A stretch of DNA of 5,953 nucleotides from Bradyrhizobium sp. (GCA_025960445.1 JAICIT010000184.1:1-5953); one strand, 5' to 3'. Positions 1 to 5,910 are shown, counted from the stretch's first letter. Notes: generated by a model not told the origin, from the letters alone. A program made the numbers and translations.

Positions 1-59
1 CGTCCTGCGGCTCAAGGAACCGCACGGTGAGGGACTTCCCGCTGCGGAGCCGCAGGACG
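1..59. repeat. Perfect 13-bp inverted repeat inside the acetyltransferase start region
   Basis: CGTCCTGCGGCTC (1-13) is the exact reverse complement of GAGCCGCAGGACG (47-59), with a 33-bp spacer. Both arms are coding, in different phases: one encodes 'DVLRL' and the other lies in 'LEPQD'. The left arm touches the window edge, so the repeat may extend further. It could form a long stem in the 5' part of the mRNA or be chance in GC-rich sequence. Confidence 0.5.
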
Positions 60-100
60 TCGGAATATTGTCGCAACTGATCGAGGTGAAGCGTGGTCAT
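1..100 (-). CDS. Probable GNAT-family N-acetyltransferase, N-terminal fragment (runs off the left edge)
   Basis: Only the first 33 codons are in the window, read leftward from the ATG at 100-98. They give MTTLHLDQLRQYSDVLRLRS followed by GKSLTVRFLEPQD. The part 'LTVRFLEPQD' looks like the first beta strand and following turn of GNAT acetyltransferases, in which a basic-hydrophobic strand precedes an 'E/P-x-D' turn. Similar openings are common in rhizobial acetyltransferases. The catalytic core and acetyl-CoA loop lie outside the window, so the substrate cannot be inferred. A Shine-Dalgarno-like TGGAG lies about 9 bases upstream of the ATG, which supports this start. The gene follows the DUF1127 gene in the same direction after a 40-bp gap with no visible promoter or terminator, so the two are probably co-transcribed. 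The reading frame and start are fairly secure; the family call rests on a short stretch and is tentative. Confidence 0.6.
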   Translation of the reverse strand, partial: MTTLHLDQLRQYSDVLRLRSGKSLTVRFLEPQD

Positions 101-140
101 AAGTGAAGCTCCAGTCGGGTCGAGGCCGGCCGTTTGGGGT

Positions 141-344
141 TCATGGCCTCCAGAACGGCTTTTCGACCTCGCGAATGATGTCGCTCCAGGACAGGCCGAT
201 ATCGTGAAGGTCGCGATCGGTCCAACGCGCCAGTTCGCGGCGTTGACGCGCCCGCTCGCGCCAGACATGCAGTGTTTGACCGAGCCGGGTGAAAAGCCCA
301 GAAATATGAATATTTGTCATTGATTCATGTGTAAGGCTGGACAT
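141..344 (-). CDS. DUF1127 domain small protein
   Basis: A 67-residue basic protein. Its C-terminal half carries the DUF1127 (YjiS-like) signature: a tryptophan- and arginine-rich helix (W28 through RRELARW, residues 35-41), the conserved DRDLHDIGLS block (43-52), then D55-I56 and the KPFWR end (62-66). Length and architecture are normal for the family. Short DUF1127 proteins of Agrobacterium and Rhodobacter have been linked to RNA binding and RNA turnover, so an RNA-related role is possible, but nothing here shows a target. The ATG at 344 is preferred over the in-frame ATG at residue 9 because GGGAG sits 6 bases before it. The gene is transcribed divergently from the LysR gene across a 115-bp region full of dyads and is followed by the acetyltransferase gene. 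It has no obvious link to the tcu genes. Confidence 0.9.
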   Translation of the reverse strand: MSSLTHESMTNIHISGLFTRLGQTLHVWRERARQRRELARWTDRDLHDIGLSWSDIIREVEKPFWRP

Positions 345-353
345 GTTCGTCTC

Positions 354-393
354 CCAAACCTAGGATATTGACTGCAAAGTGGGCCTAGTTTGG
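354..393. repeat. Imperfect inverted repeat in the DUF1127/LysR divergent promoter region
   Basis: The left arm CCAAACCTAGG (354-364) pairs with the right arm CCTAGTTTGG (384-393), with a single extra C in the left arm and a 19-bp spacer. The left arm itself contains the 6-bp palindrome CCTAGG (359-364). The element lies just upstream of the DUF1127 ribosome-binding site, where a regulator or RNA polymerase for that gene would bind. No factor can be assigned. Confidence 0.4.
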
Positions 394-415
394 GGTTTGT
401 ACAAACGACACTTTG
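375..415. promoter_or_regulatory. Clustered dyads: perfect 12-bp palindrome GTTTGTACAAAC and flanking CAAAGTG/CACTTTG arms
   Basis: A perfect uninterrupted 12-bp palindrome, GTTTGTACAAAC, occupies 395-406. It lies within a second inverted repeat whose arms are CAAAGTG (375-381) and CACTTTG (409-415). The two dyads are not concentric: their centres are about 5 bp apart. They lie in the shared region between the divergent DUF1127 and LysR genes, so they are candidates for operators or promoter elements acting on either gene. A TTGACT (368-373) resembles a -35 element on the plus strand, but no matching -10 is seen at the right spacing, so I do not call a promoter. Confidence 0.4.
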
Positions 416-422
416 TCCTCGC

Positions 423-445
423 TAACATGACAAAACCTCATGTTA
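423..445. promoter_or_regulatory. Candidate LysR-type (T-N11-A) binding site upstream of the LysR gene
   Basis: A perfect inverted repeat has 8-bp arms TAACATGA (423-430) and TCATGTTA (438-445) around a 7-bp spacer. It contains T428-N11-A440 flanked by symmetric bases, which is the classic form of a LysR-family recognition site. It ends 14 bp before the preferred LysR start codon at 460, so binding there would be expected to repress the regulator's own gene; this regulatory role is inferred. The dyad also bears on the start choice, because starting at 379 or 427 would put it inside the coding sequence. I did not find a convincing second copy in the 147-bp gap before the transporter gene. Confidence 0.55.
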
Positions 446-459
446 CGGAAACCCCTGGA

Positions 460-1359
460 ATGACCGCCAGATTGCCATCGCTCAATGGCTTGCGCGCTTT
501 CGAGGCCGCTGCGCGGCATTTGAGCTTCACCAATGCGGCGTCCGAACTGAACGTGACGCAAACCGCGATCAGTCATCAGATCCGGCGGCTCGAGGAAGAA
601 CTCGGGATGCGGCTGTTCGTCCGCCAGAACCGCGCGCTGGCGCTGACGCCGCAAGCCAAGGCTTATCTGCCGGGTGTGCGCGCCGCGTTCAACGATCTGC
701 GGCTCGCCACCGATCGGCTATTGCGACGAGACGACGACCACGTGTTGACGGTCTCGACTCTGGCATCGCTCGCCGCCAAGTGGCTGTTGCCGCGGCTTTC
801 GAAATTTCAGGAATCCCATCCGGGCATCGACGTGCGCATCACCACATCGACCAGCCTGGTCGATTTCAGGAGCGGCGATGTCGATGCCGCAATCCGTTAT
901 GGACGCGGCCACTGGTCGGGGCTGCGCGCCGACTGGCTGATGGCGGACGAACTGTTTCCTGTGTGCAGCCCGGCGCTGCTCAAGGGCGGCAAGCCGCTAC
1001 GCTGCCCGGAAGATCTCGCCAACTGGACGCTGCTGCACAGCAGTGGCGGCTATGACGACGACTGGCGGCTATGGCTCACCGCCGCTGGGCTGCCTGCCGA
1101 TATCTCCAAGCAACCGGGACTGAGCTTCGACCTGATTCTCATGACCGTGCAGGCCGCGATCGACGGCTTCGGAGTGGCGATGGGCCGGACCTCCTACGTG
1201 GAGGCGGATATTGCCAATGGCCGGCTGGTCGTTCCCTTCAAGATCACTTTGCCGGCGGATGCAGGTTTTTATCTGGTCTCGCCGGAGGGGAAATCCGATC
1301 CGCCCAAGCTGGCTGCATTTCGGCAATGGCTGCAAGCCTCAGTACAGAACAAAACCTGA
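460..1359 (+). CDS. LysR-family transcriptional regulator, GcvA-type (candidate tcuR equivalent)
   Basis: A 299-residue LysR-type regulator of normal length. Residues about 8-67 form the winged helix-turn-helix: 'LNGLRAFEAAARHLSFT' leads into 'AASELNVTQTAISHQIRRLE', followed by 'LGMRLFVRQNR'. This is close to GcvA-like members. The remainder (about 90-299) is the periplasmic-binding-like effector domain, beginning 'LTVSTLASLAAKWLLPRL'. The frame is open back to a GTG at 379 and an ATG at 427. I choose the ATG at 460 because the protein then starts just before the conserved 'LPSLNGLRAFE', because a GGAA (447-450) stands 9 bases upstream, and because a LysR-type dyad (423-445) would otherwise be coding. 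In Salmonella a LysR protein, TcuR, activates the tricarballylate genes. This gene's position next to tcuC-tcuA-tcuB suggests the same job, probably with a tricarboxylate as inducer. The role is inferred from context; the family is clear. Confidence 0.92.
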   Translation: MTARLPSLNGLRAFEAAARHLSFTNAASELNVTQTAISHQIRRLEEELGMRLFVRQNRALALTPQAKAYLPGVRAAFNDLRLATDRLLRRDDDHVLTVSTLASLAAKWLLPRLSKFQESHPGIDVRITTSTSLVDFRSGDVDAAIRYGRGHWSGLRADWLMADELFPVCSPALLKGGKPLRCPEDLANWTLLHSSGGYDDDWRLWLTAAGLPADISKQPGLSFDLILMTVQAAIDGFGVAMGRTSYVEADIANGRLVVPFKITLPADAGFYLVSPEGKSDPPKLAAFRQWLQASVQNKT

Positions 1360-1469
1360 AACGTGGCTTTCGGCACGCTAGCCGTTCTCAACCACTGTTT
1401 TCCATTTGGTGGCGTCGCGCAGGCGTGGCACATTGCCGCGCCAACGTCGATCAACTGTGCCAGCCGCTG

Positions 1470-1494
1470 CCGTTGCGCCGCTGTCGGACAACGG
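1470..1494 (+). other. Possible hairpin touching the tcuC ribosome-binding site
   Basis: CCGTTG (1470-1475) can pair with CAACGG (1489-1494) around a 13-base loop. The right arm overlaps the first two bases of the GGGGAG Shine-Dalgarno sequence. A structure here could modestly limit translation of the transporter, but a 6-bp stem is short enough to be chance in GC-rich DNA. Confidence 0.25.
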
Positions 1495-1498
1495 GGAG
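1493..1498 (+). promoter_or_regulatory. Ribosome-binding site that fixes the tcuC start
   Basis: GGGGAG lies 8 bases before the ATG at 1507. The transporter frame is open back to 1363, but no other in-frame start has a comparable site, and the residues encoded upstream of 1507 do not resemble the family. The GTG at 1501 is only 2 bases from this site and so is unlikely to be used. Confidence 0.75.
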
Positions 1499-1506
1499 AA
1501 GTGAGT

Positions 1507-2817
1507 ATGTCGCAATTAGCGGGTTCGCCACCACCGCAGATCAAATCGCGCCTTGGGGCCATCCTGCGCGCAACCAGCGGCAATTTCCTCGAACAGTTCG
1601 ATTTTTTCCTGTTCGGCTTCTACGCCACCGCGATCGCCAAGGCGTTTTTTCCTTCCGACGATGAAGCCGCGGCGCTGCTGAACACCTTCGGCGTGTTCTG
1701 GCTTGGGGCGCTGATGCGCCCGATCGGAGCGATCGTGCTCGGAGCCTATATCGATCGCATCGGCCGCCGCCGTGGGCTGATTGTGACATTGGCAATCATG
1801 GCGGTCGGCACGGTGGTGATCGCGGTGTGCCCGACTTATGCGACCATCGGCGTCGCAGCGCCTGTCATCGTGCTGGTCGGGCGCTTGCTGCAGGGATTTT
1901 CGGCCGGCGTCGAACTCGGCGGAGTCTCGGTCTATCTGGCTGAAATTTCGACGCCGGGAAACCGGGGCTTCTACACTTCATTCCAATCATCGAGTCAGCA
2001 GGTTGCGATCTTCGTCGCCTCGATCCTGGGGTTTGTGCTGAGCGAAGCGATGCCTGCGGCAACGGTCGCAGCGTGGGGCTGGCGCATTCCGTTCTTCGTC
2101 GGTTGCCTCATCATTCCGGTTATTTTCGTGCTGCGCCGTACGCTGGAGGAAACGCCGGCATTCCTCGCCATGAAAAAGCATCCGACAGCAAGCGAAGTGT
2201 TTGCTTCGGCTTTGGCGAACTGGCGCATCGTGCTGCTGGGCATGATGATAGCGGTGTTGACGACCACGACCTTCTACTTCGTCACCGTCTATACGCCGAC
2301 CTTCGGCCGGACTGTGCTGAAACTCACAGGACAGGACGCTCTCCTTGTCACCCTGCTGGTTGCCGTCACCAATTTCATCTGGAATCCGGTCGGCGGCGCG
2401 CTCTCGGATCGCATTGGTCGCAAGCCTGTGCTGCTGACGATCGCGGGCCTGTCATTGGTGACGGCCTATCCGGCGCTGCATTGGCTGGTTGCAGATCCGA
2501 CATTCGGCAAGATGCTAGTCGTCGAAATGATGTTCTCCTTCTATTTCGGCGTCTATAGCGGCACCATGCTGGGCTGTCTGGTGGAAATCGTTCCGGCGCA
2601 TGTGCGCACCACCTGTTTCTCGCTGGCGTTCGCCCTTGCCGCGGGCCTGTTCGGAACCTTCACGCCGTATGCATCGACGTGGCTGATCCAACGCACAGGC
2701 GACAAGGCCTCTCCCGGATATTGGCTGATGTGCGCCGCGACGCTTGGAATCATTGCCGCGTTGACCGTGTATCGCGGCGGCCGGACCATCGAGACCCGCG
2801 AGGCTCTCGCCCAGTGA
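1507..2817 (+). CDS. tcuC: MFS transporter, metabolite:H+ symporter family; probable tricarballylate/citrate-type symporter TcuC
   Basis: A 436-residue inner-membrane protein with about 12 hydrophobic segments, the usual size for citrate/tricarballylate proton symporters (CitA/TcuC) and their relatives ShiA, ProP and KgtP. Family marks: '[15 protein letters not shown]' in the first membrane helix (E29, D32); the loop 2-3 major-facilitator motif '[12 protein letters not shown]' (79-90); '[15 protein letters not shown]' (125-139), the sugar/metabolite transporter signature; and a second copy of the loop motif, '[11 protein letters not shown]' (296-306), in the C-terminal half. The ATG at 1507 is chosen on its strong GGGGAG site. 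The gene lies 147 bp after the LysR gene and 71 bp before tcuA, all in the same direction, so it most likely imports the TcuA substrate with protons. In Salmonella tcuC is the last gene of the operon; here it is first. Substrate specificity (tricarballylate, citrate, another di- or tricarboxylate) cannot be settled from sequence. Confidence 0.87.
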   Translation: MSQLAGSPPPQIKSRLGAILRATSGNFLEQFDFFLFGFYATAIAKAFFPSDDEAAALLNTFGVFWLGALMRPIGAIVLGAYIDRIGRRRGLIVTLAIMAVGTVVIAVCPTYATIGVAAPVIVLVGRLLQGFSAGVELGGVSVYLAEISTPGNRGFYTSFQSSSQQVAIFVASILGFVLSEAMPAATVAAWGWRIPFFVGCLIIPVIFVLRRTLEETPAFLAMKKHPTASEVFASALANWRIVLLGMMIAVLTTTTFYFVTVYTPTFGRTVLKLTGQDALLVTLLVAVTNFIWNPVGGALSDRIGRKPVLLTIAGLSLVTAYPALHWLVADPTFGKMLVVEMMFSFYFGVYSGTMLGCLVEIVPAHVRTTCFSLAFALAAGLFGTFTPYASTWLIQRTGDKASPGYWLMCAATLGIIAALTVYRGGRTIETREALAQ

Positions 2818-2888
2818 GTCACGAGGGACGACGCCACCAGCCATCGCCCGCGATTGCCTGAATCCCATGCCAACAACATAATGGCAGC
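2818..2888 (+). other. tcuC-tcuA spacer with two overlapping mini-ORFs
   Basis: This 71-bp gap shows no clear promoter, terminator or Shine-Dalgarno sequence for tcuA. It contains a 4-codon frame, ATG-CCA-ACA-ACA-TAA (2867-2881). Its stop overlaps the ATG of a second 6-codon frame (2881-2901) as TAATG, and that frame runs across the tcuA start and ends at a TGA inside tcuA. These may be chance, or may feed ribosomes to a start that lacks its own binding site. Confidence 0.3.
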
Positions 2889-4286
2889 ATGGTCGACCTG
2901 ACCCGTAAGCGCGACGTGCTGGTAATCGGTGGCGGCAATGCCGCGCTCTGCGCTGCGATCAGCGCGCGCCGCTCAGGCGCTGACGTGTTAATTCTGGAAG
3001 GCGCGCCAAAATTCTACCGGGGCGGCAATACCCGTCACACCCGCAACATGCGTTGCGCCCACGATGCCGCGACCGACATTCTCACCGGGCCCTACACCGA
3101 ACAGGAATTCTTTGAAGACCTGCTGCGCGTCACCGATGGGCATACGGATGAAGAATTGGCGCGCCACATGATCCGCGAGTCCAAGGACATTCTGGACTGG
3201 ATCGTCAAGCAGGGCGTGCGCTGGCAACCCTCCCTCGGCGGCACGCTCAGCCTTGGCCGGACCAACTCGTTCTTCCTCGGCGGCGGCAGGGCGATGCTGA
3301 ACGCGCTCTATCTCACTGCCGAGCAACTGGGCGTGGAAATTCTCTACGATGCCGAAGTGATCGATCTCGAGATCGACCAAGGCATGTTTGTATCGGCTCG
3401 CCTGAAACAGCGCGACGCGGTCATCAGTGTTCGCGCGTCCACGCTGGTCGCAGCATCCGGCGGCTTCGAGGCCAATATCGAATGGCTAAAGCAATATTGG
3501 GGTGCGGCCGCCGACAACTTCCTGATCAGAGGTACGCCCTATAATCGCGGCTCGATACTCAAAATGCTGCTGGAAAAGGGTGTGCAGCAAGTCGGCGACC
3601 CCACGCAATGCCACGCGGTCGCGATCGACGCGCGGGCACCGAAATTCGACGGCGGCATCATCACACGGCACGATTCCGTGGTGTTCGGAATCGTGGTCAA
3701 CAATCGAGCCTTGCGTTTCTACGATGAGGGCGAAGACATCTGGCCGAAGCGATACGCGATCTGGGGTCGCCTGGTTGCCGCTCAGCCTGACCAGATCGCC
3801 TACATCATTTTCGACGCGAGCTCGCGCAACAGCTTCATGCCGACGCTGTTTCCGCCGCTCGAGTCCGGCTCGATCGCCGGTCTGGCTTCGCAACTCGATC
3901 TCGATCCCGTAATGCTTGAAAAAACCGTCGGGGATTTCAATGCGGCGGTGAAGCCCGGCACGTTCGATCCCACCATCCTCGATGATTGCCGCACCGAACG
4001 CCTGACCCCGCCGAAATCTCATTGGGCGCGGCGGATCGAGACGCCACCCTATTACGCCTATCCGGTGCGGCCAGGCATCACGTTTACCTATCTGGGCACC
4101 CGAGTAAACAAGCAGGCGCGCATGATGATGAGCAACGGCAAGCCCGCGGCCAATATGTTCGCCGCCGGCGAGATCATGGCGGGCAACGTGCTGGGCAAGG
4201 GCTATGCAGCCGGGATCGGAATGACCATCGGCAGCGTGTTCGGGCGGATCGCGGGACGGGAAGCGGCGCAAAATGCACGGAACTAG
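2889..4286 (+). CDS. tcuA: FAD-dependent tricarballylate dehydrogenase TcuA
   Basis: A 465-residue flavoprotein of the fumarate-reductase/succinate-dehydrogenase flavoprotein superfamily, close in length to Salmonella TcuA (about 467). The N-terminus has the FAD Rossmann fold: 'VLVIGGGNAALCAAISA' (10-26, glycines 14-16) ending in E37, the expected ribose ligand. It continues with 'FYRGGNTRHTRNMRCAHD', the FAD-contacting segment typical of TcuA-like proteins. The C-terminal FAD-binding element is 'MFAAGEIMAGNVLGKGYAAG' (423-442), followed by 'IGMTIGSVFGRIAG'. TcuA oxidises tricarballylate to cis-aconitate in the cytoplasm, and its reduced FAD is reoxidised by TcuB. The ATG at 2889 is the first in frame after a TGA at 2859 and sits correctly before the Rossmann strand, but no Shine-Dalgarno sequence is visible. 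The gene overlaps tcuB by 14 bases. A related acid such as trans-aconitate or citrate as substrate is not excluded; the TcuB partner beside it makes TcuA the best name. Confidence 0.9.
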   Translation: MVDLTRKRDVLVIGGGNAALCAAISARRSGADVLILEGAPKFYRGGNTRHTRNMRCAHDAATDILTGPYTEQEFFEDLLRVTDGHTDEELARHMIRESKDILDWIVKQGVRWQPSLGGTLSLGRTNSFFLGGGRAMLNALYLTAEQLGVEILYDAEVIDLEIDQGMFVSARLKQRDAVISVRASTLVAASGGFEANIEWLKQYWGAAADNFLIRGTPYNRGSILKMLLEKGVQQVGDPTQCHAVAIDARAPKFDGGIITRHDSVVFGIVVNNRALRFYDEGEDIWPKRYAIWGRLVAAQPDQIAYIIFDASSRNSFMPTLFPPLESGSIAGLASQLDLDPVMLEKTVGDFNAAVKPGTFDPTILDDCRTERLTPPKSHWARRIETPPYYAYPVRPGITFTYLGTRVNKQARMMMSNGKPAANMFAAGEIMAGNVLGKGYAAGIGMTIGSVFGRIAGREAAQNARN

Positions 4287-5388
4287 AACCCTCGAGGAAG
4301 CCGACCGACTGATGACGGTGTGCAACTCCTGCCGTTATTGCGAGGGGCTATGCGCGGTATTTCCGGCGATGGAAATGCGCCGCGCATTCTCCGATGGCGA
4401 TCTCAACTATTTGGCCAATCTCTGCCACGCATGCGGAGCCTGCTATACCGATTGCCAGTTCTCGCCACCGCACGAATACGATGTCAATGTGCCGAAAGCG
4501 TTTGCGGTTGCACGAGCCGAATCCTGGGCCGCCTATGTATGGCCGCGGGCGTTTGCTGGCGTGTTCGCCCGCAACGGAGTCGCCATCAGCGTCATCACCG
4601 CGTTAAGCGTCGCAGCATTTGTTTTCGGGTTCGCCGCGCTCCACGATCACCAGGTATTATTCGGAATCCATACCGGTCCCGGCGCGTTCTACGCGCTGAT
4701 GCCGCACAACGCGATGGTGGTGCTGTTCAGCGCCGCCTTCCTATACGCCGTCCTGGCACTTGCGATGGGGGTGCGGGCGTTCTGGCGCGACATCGGAGAG
4801 CCCGTCGGCATGGTGGGCGACGCAGGCTCTCTATGGCAGGCGATGAAGGACGCGGCCGCGCTGCGCTATCTCGACGGCGGCGGATCGGGTTGTGTCAACG
4901 AGGACGAGCGGCCGAGCGATCGTCGCAAGATCTATCACCATCTGACGTTTTACGGTTTTCTGCTGTGCTTCGCCGCGACCTCGCTGGCAACGCTGTATCA
5001 CTATCTGCTGGCACGCGAGGCACCCTATCCATGGTGGGATTTGCCGGTGCTATTGGGCACGCTCGGCGGTATCGGACTTATCATTGGCCCCGCGGGATTG
5101 CTCGCTGAAAAGTCCAAACGCGATCCAGCGCTGGTCGACCAGCAACGCACCGGTATGGATGTCGCGTTTACCCTGATGCTGTTCCTGACAAGCGTCACCG
5201 GAATGGCGCTTTTGGTTTGGCGCGATAGCGCCGCCATGGGACCTTTGTTGGCGCTGCACCTTGGCATGGTGTTTTCTCTGTTTATCACCATGCCTTATGG
5301 CAAGTTCGTGCACGGCATCTATCGCTATGCCGCGCTGGTACGTTACGCCCGGGAGCGGCGACAACTGGCGCACGGAAACCAAGAATGA
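4273..5388 (+). CDS. tcuB: Tricarballylate utilisation iron-sulfur/membrane protein TcuB
   Basis: A 371-residue protein of the TcuB/CitB family, close in length to Salmonella TcuB (about 379). The cytoplasmic N-terminus has two CxxCxxCxxxC clusters, C17-C20-C23-C27 ('CNSCRYCEGLC') and C51-C54-C57-C61 ('CHACGACYTDC'), suited to two [4Fe-4S] centres. The rest (about 80-360) has about six hydrophobic segments. Histidines in or beside them (H222/H223, H243, H329, H347) are plausible haem b ligands, as in cytochrome-b-like quinone-linked subunits. TcuB reoxidises the FADH2 of TcuA and passes electrons to the membrane quinone pool. The ATG at 4273 overlaps the end of tcuA by 14 bases and has GGGAAG (4258-4263) 9 bases upstream, so translation is probably coupled. 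An internal ATG at residue 14 would put the start only two residues before the first cysteine and has no better binding site. All eight cluster cysteines are present and the gene appears intact. Confidence 0.9.
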   Translation: MHGTRTLEEADRLMTVCNSCRYCEGLCAVFPAMEMRRAFSDGDLNYLANLCHACGACYTDCQFSPPHEYDVNVPKAFAVARAESWAAYVWPRAFAGVFARNGVAISVITALSVAAFVFGFAALHDHQVLFGIHTGPGAFYALMPHNAMVVLFSAAFLYAVLALAMGVRAFWRDIGEPVGMVGDAGSLWQAMKDAAALRYLDGGGSGCVNEDERPSDRRKIYHHLTFYGFLLCFAATSLATLYHYLLAREAPYPWWDLPVLLGTLGGIGLIIGPAGLLAEKSKRDPALVDQQRTGMDVAFTLMLFLTSVTGMALLVWRDSAAMGPLLALHLGMVFSLFITMPYGKFVHGIYRYAALVRYARERRQLAHGNQE

Positions 5389-5397
5389 CAGGGATGT

Positions 5398-5433
5398 CGT
5401 TTGAAGTTCCCGACGTTTATCCTGCTTCGAACG
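5398..5433. terminator. Possible hairpin between the convergent tcuB and Rieske genes
   Basis: CGTTTGAAG (5398-5406) can pair with CTTCGAACG (5425-5433) as a 9-bp stem with one G-U pair and an 18-base loop. It fills most of the 49-bp gap between the stop codons of the two converging genes, the usual place for a shared terminator. There is no T-run on either side, so it is not a standard intrinsic terminator. Confidence 0.3.
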
Positions 5434-5437
5434 CTGA

Positions 5438-5851
5438 TCAGATATCCACCACCACGTAATCGCTTTCGACCGACACCGCGATCGTCTCAGCTACATAAGG
5501 CCCCTTTACTACGCTCGCACCCGGCTCGACGTTTACGGGATAGGCCTTGGCGCGGAAGCGCTTCGGATCGCAGTAGGACTGGCCGGTACGGATATCGAAT
5601 TCCCAGCCGTGCCACGGACAGCGAATGATCTCGCCGAGTCTGGAATATTCGATCTCGCCAGGATCGGATGATTGCGCAAGCCCGATCAACGGCCCCTCGC
5701 ACAACGCGGCGCCCTGATGGGGGCAGCGATTCAACAAGCCAAAGAATTCGCCCTTGATGTTAAACACGGCGATCGGGCGTCGATCGATCGTGAGAAATTT
5801 TCGCGTGCCCGGCGGCAGCTCATCGACGCGGGCGATGACGTGCCGGCTCAT
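5438..5851 (-). CDS. Rieske [2Fe-2S] domain protein (ferredoxin-type)
   Basis: A 137-residue soluble protein consisting of one Rieske domain. The cluster ligands are intact: C43-P-H45 in 'CPHQGAAL' and C78-P-W-H81 in 'CPWHGWEFD'. The two motifs are separated by a longer and more polar loop (about residues 51-77, with 'SSDPGEIEYSRLGE') than in small dioxygenase ferredoxins such as BphF. No membrane helix or oxygenase catalytic domain is present, so it should act as an electron carrier or as a partner subunit, not as a complete oxygenase. The frame is open through a TTG at 5884 to the window edge. I choose the ATG at 5851 because the Rieske fold begins at 'RHVIARVDELPPG' and a GGAAAA lies 9 bases upstream. 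It follows a probable amidohydrolase gene by 59 bp on the same strand. That pairing recurs in rhizobial catabolic clusters, but the substrate is unknown. It converges on tcuB, and a role in the tcu pathway is not indicated. Confidence 0.88.
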   Translation of the reverse strand: MSRHVIARVDELPPGTRKFLTIDRRPIAVFNIKGEFFGLLNRCPHQGAALCEGPLIGLAQSSDPGEIEYSRLGEIIRCPWHGWEFDIRTGQSYCDPKRFRAKAYPVNVEPGASVVKGPYVAETIAVSVESDYVVVDI

Positions 5852-5910
5852 GCTATGTGATTTTCCGGCGCATGATTCGTTCAAAACAGTTTGCGGTTCG
5901 TCGGGCCAGA

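Noticed and set aside
379..459. Longer LysR protein starting at GTG 379 or ATG 427.
   Set aside because: Neither start has a Shine-Dalgarno sequence, the extra residues do not resemble LysR N-termini, and the stretch contains strong dyads typical of regulatory DNA.
1426..1436. TGGCAC followed by TTGC, resembling a sigma-54 promoter upstream of tcuC.
   Set aside because: Only one base separates the two halves; sigma-54 sites need the GG and GC elements about 10 bases apart.
1363..1506. N-terminal extension of the transporter back to 1363.
   Set aside because: The frame happens to be open, but the clear GGGGAG site at 1493-1498 serves the ATG at 1507 and the family's first membrane helix starts shortly after that.
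1071..1664. 197-codon plus-strand open frame spanning the LysR-transporter junction.
   Set aside because: It overlaps two well-supported genes in another frame, its product is rich in R, G and A without a recognisable motif, and it is a GC-rich shadow frame.
3486..4325. 279-codon minus-strand open frame opposite tcuA.
   Set aside because: It lies wholly antisense to a confident TcuA gene and its end, with no recognisable domain; long antisense frames are common in GC-rich DNA.
4320..5108. 262-codon plus-strand open frame inside tcuB.
   Set aside because: It is an arginine-rich shadow frame of TcuB, whose own frame has all the cluster cysteines and membrane segments.
5852..5884. Eleven-residue N-terminal extension of the Rieske protein from a TTG at 5884.
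   Set aside because: TTG starts are uncommon, and the ATG at 5851 immediately precedes the conserved fold and has an acceptable upstream GGAAAA.
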